From: Myrica gale
Taxonomy: Eukaryota; Streptophyta; Magnoliopsida; Fagales; Myricaceae
Assembly (NCBI GenBank): GCA_963930655.1
Contig: OZ005608.1
Location: 5,828,001-5,892,000, forward strand
Direction: 5' to 3'
DNA: 64,000 nt
A program made the translations under genes and the position numbers. Below, one piece after another: positions 1-9,825 of the stretch. A model generated the notes under the pieces. That model did no database searches. It saw nothing but the letters and a program-made list of their open reading frames with translations, and was not told the DNA's origin. How positions within the stretch are numbered: position 1 is the stretch's first letter; every line of letters starts with the position of its first letter.

Positions 1-309
1 TTGACATAATAATTATATTTTGTCTTATATATCTCTAGACTGCTCTCGAAAATTGCAGATTTAATAGATAATGTTATGAATATTATGAGTTATTATGGAT
101 GACCGTTACACCTTTTACCAACCGTTAGTTTTCTCACCATTATGTACCTTTTTAATTCTATGTATTTGCTCTATGCCTATATAAATAGGTATTGAGATGA
201 ATTGTTGGACACAACAATATTTAGAATATATCATAGTTTCTGAAGAACTATTGCTCTCTTTCTCTCTTTGTTACACTTTCTAGATCGTATTGTTCCTTAG
301 TTTTACAAC
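1..309 (+). mobile_element. LTR-like fragment at left edge
   Basis: AT-rich sequence with a TATA-type motif (ctatataaatagg, about 176-188), a pyrimidine-rich stretch after it, and an end in ttttacaaca near 309. This is the usual layout of a plant Copia-type LTR ending in CA. No partner LTR or coding region is visible because the window starts here, so it could be a solo LTR or the right-hand LTR of an element lying to the left. Confidence 0.35.
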
Positions 310-365
310 AGATAACCCTTATTTTATTTTGTATTCTTCTTTTTGTGCAAATATGGTATTATTCC

Positions 366-383
366 GAGAGAGAGAGAGAGAGG
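366..383. repeat. (GA)n microsatellite
   Basis: Uninterrupted run of about nine GA units. Confidence 0.8.
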
Positions 384-635
384 GTGGAGTTTTCCAATCA
401 AACGTGAATCTAAACAAGTAAAATAAACATTTTAAAACCAACTACGTGAAAATTAAAAAATGGCTTTAGCGTTAGTGAATGAGCTTGCAAAAGCAAGGAC
501 TTCAGTTATCAAATTTTTTAAGATTGGCATGAATTCATAATTAAAAAAATCTTTGAACAATTTAACCATAAGTTCCCACATAATTCGTCTACACGATTTC
601 TTATTGTTCTCACTGGGTAGTGCCACATATATTAA

Positions 636-1030
636 GGTAATGTTCGTTTGGAAGAAATTTGTATGATTTTAATAAAATTGTGAATATTTAGGTGATATTA
701 AAGTAGTATTGTCATGCGTGCAGAAGTTGTTAAAAGTTATTGATGCTTGTAAAAAATGTAATAAAGTGTTATATTAGAATACATGTGTTTTGTGATGTTT
801 GACATTTAAGGGTGCGTTTGCACCAAAAATATCACAATATTTTTCACAAACTTACAATAAAATATTACAATATAATCTCTCTCTCTCCTATAAAAAAATA
901 TAAAAAATTATCTCTCTCTTCACTTTTTCACTAAACTCAATACCAACACAAAACTCAATACCAAAAATTTTTCAACACAAACACAACCTAAATATAAATT
1001 TTTTAAAAAAATACTCAACCGAACATACCC
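636..1030. mobile_element. Tourist-like MITE, outer copy of a nested pair
   Basis: The left end ggtaatgttcgtttgg and the right end ccgaacataccc are inverted repeats, and each is flanked by TAA (633-635 and 1031-1033). TAA/TTA target duplications with TIRs of the GGG.ATGTTYG type are typical of Tourist (PIF/Harbinger-derived) MITEs. The element is interrupted by a second MITE at 810-988. It resembles the copy at 47886-48064. Confidence 0.75.
810..988. mobile_element. Tourist-like MITE, inner copy of a nested pair
   Basis: The 179-bp element begins gggtgcgtttgcacc and ends caaacacaacc, with TAA at 807-809 and again at 989-991. Inside are the ctctctctt and cactttttcactaaa blocks shared with copies at 25198-25372 and 54906-55108. 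It lies wholly within the MITE at 636-1030, so it is the younger insertion. Confidence 0.75.
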
Positions 1031-1033
1031 TAA

Positions 1034-1755
1034 GTGCATTGCTTATCAATAAGTCTGGATCCTAACATCCAGATGTGCAATCCATATAGGTGTTAACTTG
1101 ATTTCTGCTAAAAAAATGATTGCATATAACTCAAAATTATCAAAATTTAACAATGTTTATTCCTGTCAAATGTACGTAAGATTGGGAAAAAACGGCGAAT
1201 TGATGCATTTCCATGGGGTCGATGTGGTGATTTGGCAATTCAAAAAGTTAATTAATATTTAATTGAAAATTTGTGGGTTATCATTTTTTTCCATTGAAAA
1301 CTTGTGATGAACGACGATCTCCAAGACTTTCGTCTTCTTAAAAAATGTTTGTATCTCCGCCTGGCCAGGAGGGGCAACATTATAACACCCCCTCTCCTCG
1401 AAGCCCCTTGTATAACACCCCCTTCAGGTCTCCTTCCAGAGGAAAATTTTAACTCCCTTCCCCTCTGTGCTGAGAGTGCAACCAAATAGCGGCGAAGCAC
1501 TTCATCTCCACTCCCTTTCACTTGCTTCCCCAATCGTGATCGGAATCCTCCATTTTTTTTTTCTCTTCTGAGTGATGGGTGTGAGCTGCCGGTGCTCCCA
1601 TACTTCACACATAACCGAGATCATCATCACCAGCTTCTTCCGCCACAAGTCTTAAATCGTTCGCGCGAAGCTAAGGGCCATTGGATCAGCCTATCTTGGC
1701 CGTTACGTTTGCTTGAGAAAGAAAAAACAAACTGATCAGGTCCGAAGTTTATATT
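1034..1755. other. HD-Zip upstream region
   Basis: No convincing gene. This should hold the promoter and 5' UTR of the HD-Zip gene that starts at 1756. A near-repeat of tataacaccccct is present at about 1380-1425. No clear TATA box was identified, and the short reading frames on both strands have no recognisable protein content. Confidence 0.5.
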
Positions 1756-3274
1756 ATGGCAGGTGGTTATAGCGGTGGTAGTGGTGGTTCCAGTTTGAGT
1801 GTTATGTTTCAGAATCAGAAGGGTTCTTGCGCCTCTCAGCCCCTTGATTCTATTTTTCTTTCTGGGTCGTCCCCTTCTTTCCTTGGTATGCTTTCTCTCT
1901 CTCTCGCGCGCGCGCTCCTTGCTTTTCATTTGTCAGCTGTTTTACAAACTACTACTGATATGGTGTTATGGAGGCTTTGGATTCTTTAAGTCGGTTCATT
2001 CCACCAGTAAAGTAACAAAAGCTGTTTCTCTATATGCTCAATATTCAGCATTAGATTGACTTTATAATCTTTTTGCTAAGCCTCTGGTGTGGGGTAATTT
2101 TCGTTGCGGTTTCGTTGTTGTGGATTCATACAACCAGACCCAAATTCACATAGTGAAAAAGAAACGACAATCAAGAAGAGAATTTTACTCACGTAGCCAA
2201 ATAATTCGACATCTAATGTGTTTATGTATCTCTCTTAAGTAATGTTAGTCAGTTCAAGATTTTGGTTGGAATTTTTGCTTTATTAATTGAGTCAAAGATA
2301 GTTTTTTCCGCTTTTAAATTTAGTTGTGGAGTATTCTGTTTCAGGTTCAAGATCCATGGTGAGCTTTGAAGATGTTCGTGCAGGAAACGGATCGAATAGG
2401 CCCTTTTTCCGCTCGTATGAGCACGAAGACAACGGAGACGAGGACTTGGACGACTATTTCCATCAACCCGAGAAGAAGAGGCGGCTAACCGTGGACCAAG
2501 TCCAGTTTCTCGAGAAGAGTTTCGAATTGGATAACAAGCTTGAACCCGAGAGGAAAACCCAGCTTTCAAAGGAACTCGGCTTGCAGCCTCGGCAGGTTGC
2601 CATATGGTTTCAGAACCGCCGAGCTCGATGGAGGACAAAACAGCTGGAGAGGGATTACGAGGCTTTGCAAGCTAACTATGATGGCCTCAAGGCTAACTAT
2701 GACAACCTCCTCAAGGAGAAGGATGAATTGAAAGCTGAGGTGAACATAGTGCTCTTCAATTCACCGCCCTTCCTTTTCTGGTATCCTGGAATTTTGATAC
2801 ACTTACTGGATTTCTTTCATGTTTTGGCAGTTTGTTCTTCTAACGGATAAGCTGCTGCTCAGAGGGAAAGAGATGGGAAGCTTTGAACTCTCTGATACCA
2901 ACCAATTATCCCCGGAACCGCCGCAAAAGTCTGTTGCTGAATCGCTTTCTGAGGGTGAAGGGTCCAAAGTGTCGACTGTGGTTTGTAAGCAGGACGATGT
3001 TAGTTCAGTGAAAAGTGATATACTTGATTCAGATAGCCCACATTACACTGATGTGGTCCACTCTTCCCTGCTAGATCCTGGTGATTCCTCGCATGTTTTC
3101 GAACCTGATCAGTCGGATTTGTCTCAAGATGAGGAGGACAATTTTAGCAAGAGCCTATTGCCTCCATACATCTTTCCGAAGTTGGAACATATTGATTACT
3201 CCGACCCGCCTGAAAATCCTTGTAATTTTGGATTCCCTGTTGAAGATCATGCATTTTGGTCCTGGGCCAACTGA
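1756..3274 (+). CDS. HD-Zip class I transcription factor (ATHB6/16-like)
   Basis: Three coding exons, 1756-1885, 2345-2739 and 2831-3274, with GT-AG introns, join in frame to give 322 residues. The homeodomain lies at about residues 86-143, with the helix-3 signature WFQNRRARW at 131-139. It is followed directly by a leucine zipper with leucines at 144, 151, 158, 165, 172 and 179. Homeodomain plus zipper without START or MEKHLA domains defines HD-Zip class I. These proteins are nuclear and bind pseudopalindromic CAATNATTG sites as dimers, and clade members act in ABA, drought and light responses. The acidic C-terminus ends in an aromatic FWSWAN, a plausible activation motif. The start is supported by a good first exon and by the family's usual length of about 300 residues. 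Assignment to ATHB6/16 rather than ATHB5 is an inference. Confidence 0.93.
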
Positions 3275-3520
3275 ATTATCTGTGTTATTCAACTGAATTA
3301 TCTATGAATTTCCTCTGTTTTAGCTTAGGTCACGATTTGGCTGTAGATGTTAGCAGGCAATAAATCCGAGCAACGGATCCCCCGGGTCAGCTTTTGTGAT
3401 GGCTTTGGGATGCACTATGTCTACAAGTGGTGGCCTTCCGCACGTTTGTAAAACTATTTTCCGGTTGGAAATGTAATTAAATAACATTTTCTGCGCAAAA
3501 TGCCATATTATACTTATTTG
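3275..3520 (+). other. HD-Zip 3' UTR region
   Basis: AT-leaning sequence right after the stop codon; the transcript probably ends in the A/T-rich stretch near 3470-3500 (taattaaataac). The exact polyadenylation site cannot be set from sequence. Confidence 0.4.
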
Positions 3521-3802
3521 GCCACATCCTGTGGGGAGTGACGGGTTTAACTCGGGGTTTTTTTAACAGCACATGATAAACTTGATAAAAAGATTTGCTA
3601 CTATAACCTGATTGCTGCGAGAACTTATCTCAGGGTGCTCAGAGTATTTAGCTGTAATGGTCATCGAGTGGCTCCCACAAATCCTCTGTTTCGTATATTG
3701 CCTATTGGGCCTTCTGATTACCCTTCTTGTCCGAGTGGTTTTTTCCCCTATGCTTTGTCAGAGTGGTTTTAATGGTAAACCATTGTTGATATTTGTGGTT
3801 AT

Positions 3803-4037
3803 ACATCCAAACAAGCACATGCCCCTGCATATGGATGGGGTACATGGAACATCCAAACAAGCACATGCCCCTGTATATGGATGGGGTACATGGAACAGGT
3901 TGTCAGTACAGCTTTTGCAGCGAAGGTTGTGGAATGTCTTGCAAAGAGGGAGCATGCAGATACTGGAACAGGTTGTCAGTACAGCTTTTGCAGCGAAGGT
4001 TGTGGAATGTCTTGCAAAGAGGGAGCATGCAGATACT
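3803..4037. repeat. Two successive tandem duplications (46 bp x2, then 73 bp x2)
   Basis: A 46-bp unit is repeated back to back (3803-3848 and 3849-3894) with one base change. It is followed at once by a 73-bp unit that is also doubled (3895-3967 and 3968-4037). The flanking bases tggaac are shared, so the two duplications abut precisely. One frame reads AFAAKVVECLAKREHADT in both 73-bp copies, but no protein family was recognised. Confidence 0.85.
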
Positions 4038-4344
4038 AAAGGTCGTGTTCTAAAATTTTATTTTTTTAAAAATTTTAATATAATAAAATATTATAATATA
4101 ATTTATTTCTTCTCATAATATATTATAATAAATTTTAAAGGTCGAGAATTATTACTATTTATTAAAAAAAATAAAAAAATATCTATCTCTTTACTTTTTC
4201 ACTAAATTTAATACCTAAAAATTTTATAAAACAAATCCACTCGAAGCGATATGCTGAATCAGGTTACTTTACTTTTAAGTGTATTCTACTACTATTCAAG
4301 GGTTTGTTACTTCGAAGAAAAAAAACTATTCATGGGTTTGTTAT

Positions 4345-4612
4345 TAGGACACGTTTGGAGATGTAAATTATGGTAAAATTTTAATATTATTTTAAAATTT
4401 TAGGTTGCAAACATAATTAACTTATTTTTATAAAATTTTACTTTTTTCACCTTTTTACAAATTTTTATTTGTTTTCTTCATTTTTACAAAATTCTACTTT
4501 ATTCATTATTTTTCGCAAAATTTAATAACATTTCGATTTTCTCAATTTTTATAAATTCTTTAAATATCTAACTATTTTAGTTTGCAAACACATCATATGA
4601 ATGTGTCCTACT
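4345..4612. mobile_element. AT-rich MITE-like element
   Basis: Starts ttaggacacgtttggag and ends aatgtgtcctac, an inverted-repeat pair around a very AT-rich body. A similar but poorly bounded AT-rich stretch with the ctttactttttcactaaat block precedes it at about 4040-4240. Termini are tentative. Confidence 0.45.
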
Positions 4613-5174
4613 TAAATTGATATGTCAGGACTTGGCAACTAAGCAGAACATGGGCTGAGCTGTGATGCACTTTATATTGCCAGCACCTGTATGTCTTTTT
4701 AAAAGAAATGTGCAGCGGAAAATCTGATCTGTAGAATAACAGCTCCCTGTGTATAGAAGAGTTGACTTTCAGATTTCTGTCATAAGGGTAATCCTGTTAC
4801 TTTAATTCCCTGTGGAGATTATGAAAGCATCAATAGCCATCGTGCTTTCTTTTCATGGGGTCAACTGCGCCATGAGTTGGCAAATCAATTTTCATGGTTT
4901 CCTTCTCGATTCAGTGTTTTCTCCCTGTTGGTACTCGGCAAAAGTGGTGAGACGATACCTTTTGATGAGTTTACAAAAGGGATAAACAAGATTTTGATGT
5001 GAGGAAAATCAATGTCCAAAAGAATCGGTTCAAGACTTCAAAGAGGACGGAGCCTCTGTTCAGTTTATACTGAATGAGCATTTTACAGAGCTTTCTATGT
5101 GTCTGGCCTCCCTTCCATAAGATAACTTTGGTTGACTTCTCCAGGCCTCTCCTAATGGATATTCCAACGCCTAA
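4613..5174. other. No gene recognised
   Basis: Unique-looking sequence of intermediate composition; the reading frames are short and none resembles a known family. Confidence 0.4.
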
Positions 5175-5357
5175 GGGGATGTTTGTTTGTCAAAAAATTA
5201 GAGAATATTCCCGAAATTTTAGAAATCTTTACTTTATTGAGATTTATTGGGGTTTGTGAAATGTGAAGTGTGTAGGTGTAAAAGTTAAAAAATTTGGAGT
5301 TTGTTTAGTTTGTTCGATTTGTTGAGATCCCAAATATTTGGGGTCTCAAACATGCCC
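5175..5357. mobile_element. Tourist-like MITE
   Basis: A 183-bp AT-rich element with inverted ends ggggatgtttg and caaacatgccc, flanked on both sides by TAA (5172-5174 and 5358-5360). It belongs to the same group as the other MITEs in this window. Confidence 0.75.
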
Positions 5358-5360
5358 TAA

Positions 5361-6880
5361 GAGTGCCTGGCTCTACGATACCTTTCTTTTTTCCTTTTTC
5401 TTTCACTTGTAGACTTCTACAAAGATGAAAATAAGAAGAGGGCCATGTTCTTATGGTGAATTTAGCAAAATGTCCGCATCTCTTGCTTTTTTAACTAGTA
5501 GCCGGGAATCATGGTAGATGAGTTTCCCTGGCAGCTAAAACTTGAGAGGAGAATTCCTACATCTTCACATCAATCAACATTACTTAATGGTCCCCTTCAG
5601 GCTTCAACAACACAGTACAGAAAATATGATGGTCCATGGTGATGGCGATGTTCTTGCTTTATCTTTGCCAGAACTTTGATCTTAGCTGAATAGCAGAGTC
5701 AGGCAGTGTACTCTCTGGAGAACTTCCTCGCCAATTAGAACATACAAGTTTAGCATCAAATAATCACATCATTATCTTACAAAAACAATTACTAGTCCCC
5801 TGGAGCTACAAACAGAGGAACAAGCCAATATGGTCAGTCAAAACAACTTGATAGATAACTTCTCTAATGGATCCTGATCTGCAAATTCTTTGATCAAAAT
5901 TGGGTAGATAGGTAGCCCACTGTTGACAAAATTGATGGGCAACTTCCGATTAACGACTAAGGCTGCGTTTGAATTTCTGGGTAATAAGCTTACGAGATGC
6001 ATTGCTAATCAAACATCATCATCGTCCACAATAATTTAAACCCGCCATATTAGATTACGATTTCATACGCAGAATTTGACGTCTGAAAGCTCTCTCTCAA
6101 CTAATCAGTAACTCTTTCTTGGACTTTCTCTTCGATTTGCATATAAAATTCATAACGTAAGGCAATTTATTAATCTATGGAAGGTCAAACCTGCAAATAC
6201 AAGATCCGTGAGCAAATCAGCAAAGCAAAATATTTGAACCTCTTCTGTGTAGCTTTCAATATGAACTGTGGACACTCAACTTTAGCCTTCTTGTGCTTAT
6301 ATAATATTTTCTATTTTCGATAGCAAACTTTTATTTACTTTTTCATTAATTATAATTTGGAAAACCGAAAAAGAAAAATGAATTAAAGGAAAATTCTTTG
6401 TAGCCGTTCTTTTAAGGCATAGTATTTGCGACCATTAAAAAATTACGAGGTGTACTCTCTTCTTCCAGATTTCCTGCCGACAATTGACGTCACAAACACG
6501 CTTTCAAGGGGTCCAAGAGATGTTCACCACGTGTACCGACACGATCTATGCTCGTCGAACAAGCGTTGCAATCGCTGCAGCGTCCACCAAACAACTTCCA
6601 CGACTCAGACGTGGAAATAACGTGGCAGCAGATTCAAGCCTCTCATTGGCCGATGATCAGATCAAAAAACGCTAGCAAGGGCCCCACCAAGGGCTAATAT
6701 TGTATTTATTTATTATTATTTTAAAAAAAAGTTTGTCGTCTTTCGAAGGAGATACAGACAAGCATAAAACTATAAAAATAGAGGGACGTACGCTTAGTGG
6801 GACGCGCGACAGGAGAGGAAAGAGTCGATGACAGTGACAGGGGGAGTCTGGTAGCAGATGAATCTAATGTCACACGTGTA
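5361..6880. other. No gene recognised
   Basis: Mixed intergenic DNA. Several ACGT-core G-box-like motifs occur near 6525-6625 (for example ccacgtgta), but no gene start follows them, so no promoter is called. Short frames here have no family resemblance. Confidence 0.4.
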
Positions 6881-8300
6881 TTGTTACTTTTGATAGAGCC
6901 ATTTGCAAAACCTTAATTGAATTCGTGCTATCCTTAAATGAGTTGAATGTGGTTAGGGGTGAAGCTTGGTGGAAGAGTATTGATAAAACCATACTTGAAT
7001 ATAGTGGGTGGAGTATGAAGTTCACCCTGGATAGTAGAGTTATTACTTGGAATCCGGGTGGGCTACCTAGAGAGGAGATGGTTTGGGCGGACTATGGTGG
7101 CATGACCTTGGGAGTTTCAAAGGTTACCCTTGGGGTCAAGGGTACTCTTTATGGAAGGGGGATTGAAAGGATCCCCAGTGACGACATGGGGGGTGATAGC
7201 CATGAGTGGGAGGATAGGTGCCGAGATGAGGCACCAATGACACCAATGGACATCCATGACATGCCCACAGCGCGCGCAGTGACAACACCATAGCCAAGCC
7301 ATGACACCGACGCTCGCGCGCGCAAGCTCAGCGCCCCAACCACAGCCATGCCTGGCATGCCAGCCAACCGGCCACAGACATGCCATGACACGGTGCCATA
7401 GCAAGTCCTTGGCCACCAGCCAAGCCATGTAGCCATAGCAGGCCAGCAGACAGAAGAGTGGCATGACACCACCACCAGCCACCACCAGTGGCGGAGCACC
7501 ACCACACCTACCGGTGCTAAATGGGGAATGCAAGAGGAAAGTCACAGGACCCAGAGGAGCATCAACGCCCATGGTGGTGCAAGAAGCGGCGGCGCCACTG
7601 TGGACAGCGGCGGACGACGGCGAGATCCTGGAATTGATAGAGGTATCTTAGGGATTAGTTTCCTTTTATTGTTATGATTAAATAAATCATATCTTCTAGA
7701 TTTAGGGATCCTTTCCTAAACTCTAGAAGATTCATTTCCTTTATGTTTATGTTCAATTAGGCATGTAATATAAAATCTCATTGATTAAAAGGATTTGATT
7801 TAGATTTGATTTAGATTTGATTTGATGTTGATTTGATTTGATGAAGTCAATTAGGGTTTGTAAGCTTCTAAGGATGTCTATATAAACACCCTTAGGAGCA
7901 TTAGAGATATTCATTCAGAGAATAGAGAGAATAGTAGTCTTGGAGAGCCTGAGTGCTTCTGAGTGTTTTGGCCAAGCATAAACACGTATATGCTAAGTCG
8001 ATGTTAAGGCTAATAACCTTCTCACTTGGGATTCATTCTAGGCTAATAACCTAGTTTGGGTACCCGTTCTTGGGCTAATTAACCCTTGATCGGGAGTGTT
8101 CTTGTATCTTGTGGTCTTTGGGCTAATTAACGCTTAACCACGTTCTTCGTGTTCTTATCAATAAATATCTCGAGTGTTCTCCAAATTGAGTGTTAGATCC
8201 TATATAAACAGCTCGTGTGTTACAGATAACGGTTTAGGAGGATCAATTGGGGTGGATCGTGTTCGAATCACTTGGCGGGAGTTGGCGTTGTTATGATGGC
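6880..8300 (+). mobile_element. Degenerate retroelement-derived region with LTR-like end
   Basis: A GC-rich, CCA-repetitive non-coding part (about 7200-7630) is followed by AT-rich sequence with a TATA-type motif (ctatataaac, 7878-7887), repeated gggctaattaac words, and a polyadenylation-like aataaatat near 8160. The right part is laid out like a plant LTR and leader. The block ends in ccctaaca, exactly where the GC-rich half foldback begins at 8301. No gag/pol domains and no second LTR were found, so the element type is unresolved. Confidence 0.35.
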
Positions 8301-8700
8301 CTAGATTGGGGTCCCTAACATCTGGGCTCCCCCGTCGCGCGATCCCCCTTCACGCGAGCGGCGCGCGCGACGCCCGTCGCCGGGGTGGCATCTTGCCGGC
8401 CACCCCTGAGCAGGGGAGCCGCGGCGGCGAAGGGAGCCCAGATCTGGGCTCCCTTCGACGCTCGAAGGGGTTCTCCCCCTTTTTTTCGAAAATGCCACGT
8501 GTCGATTTATGATTGGTGCTGACGTATCTAATTTTGACACGTCAGCATTTACAGTTAGTGTTTCAAACGACACATAACGGAAGAACATATTTGCTCCTGA
8601 ATGTTTACCTCATGGGTATGAAAAGGACTTTGTTTACCTTAGGGGCATATTTGCTATTACCGCATACCACAGAGACATAACATGCATTTAACCCTTTGAT
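8301..8700. mobile_element. Half copy of the GC-rich foldback element
   Basis: Matches the right arm and part of the GC-rich core of the foldback element at 55376-56275. Shared parts include the gggctcccttcg words, ttttttcgaaaatg, the gattggtgctgacgt stretch, acgtcagcattta, the gacacataacgg word and the final atgcatttaa. The left arm is absent, and the copy abuts retroelement-like DNA at 8300, so it is truncated. Its palindrome has decayed (gacgtatctaatttt). Confidence 0.8.
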
Positions 8701-9825
8701 TTTTAAATACTGATACGCTTTTCAATGGCTTCGGCTACTTCTCTGGGTATGCAGGGAAGAAGCAATCTCGTATTCGTAGGGAAGATGATCAGCAGAGTTT
8801 CAGGCGAAAAGATTGTCAGGCCTACTAGCTTGGTTGCTGCCCTGAGCTAATCTAACGTTGTGAGAGCACAGATATAACTTGCTGAAGTTCCAGCAGCTTT
8901 TTTCTTTAGTGTTCGAGTAAATAACTTGGATGAAGGCTTAGAAAAAAAAAACTTGGATGAAGACAAAACTGTTATTACAGTCTTCACAGATCAATGCAAT
9001 AAGAAGAGTTTGTATCTCTTGTCAGACAAACCTATAGAATCTCTTTCTTTGGAATCAGAACAAATTCAGAGGATGCTTGTCATACTCGCAATATCACATG
9101 TGAAGGGAATATTTTTTTGTTTTTTAAATGTTATTCTGTTATAATGATCTCCTCTGTTCGGATGCTAGGACCACCAATAGGATGAGGACTAATCTTAAAC
9201 CTAAATCTTCCCTAAACTTACAGCTATATTCTTGTGTGTCTTCAAGTTGGTCATCCTATTAAAGACAACAAGTTGGTCATCCTATTGTCCACTTTACAAG
9301 TGGTCGAAGCTGTGGGAAAATATTATCTACTACAGCACACACTCAATTAATAATAAACAAAGAAATGAAACTTGACTAAGCAACTTCAAGATCCTTAATC
9401 GGGTTTTAGAGTTTGGTCTAATTCATCTCACATGTCATTTGTATCATAATCCAGTCTTATTGTCAGAGTGGAGTCCCTGCAGAATCTGACAGAAATTTTC
9501 ACAAGAGATATATTCACGTGTACATCGTCCCCCTAGAAGACCACACTCCCCAGCGATCTCAGTCACAACCTCCTTAATGACAGTTTGCAAGCTCCATACA
9601 ATCATATAACATTCCATTCTGAAAGTTGGTGCCTGCCCAATCTTGCAATTTGCTCCCTAGGGGCCATTCTCTGAATGAAGAATTTGGAGAACTTGCTTTT
9701 TGGTGGATTGATCAGGCCCACCAGGTCTACAACTACCTTGCAGTAGGCTATCTGGTTTTAGCTTCGAAAGGGATCGGATACGCTTAATGGCAACAGAAAG
9801 ATAAAAAGAAAAAAGAAAAAAAAGG
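8701..9825. other. No gene recognised
   Basis: Contains a 42-codon frame from an ATG at 8725 and an imperfect direct repeat of caagttggtcatcctatt at about 9243-9285. On the minus strand at about 9500-9800 there is a broken, protein-like stretch with one in-frame stop that could not be assigned to a family. Confidence 0.35.

Noticed and set aside
3612-4118. 168-codon frame downstream of the HD-Zip gene
   Set aside because: It runs through two tandem duplications and into AT-rich MITE-like DNA, so it is unlikely to be a single coding unit.
7117-7572. Long frames on the minus strand in GC-rich repeat-like DNA
   Set aside because: Low-complexity CCA/TGG-rich sequence within a retroelement-like region; no domain or splice support.
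8236-8276. tRNA-like T-arm word gtgttcgaatcac
   Set aside because: No acceptor or D-arm pairing could be arranged around it, so no tRNA is called.
8725-8853. 42-codon frame starting MASATSLGMQGR
   Set aside because: Too short and unlike any known protein; no splice continuation was found.
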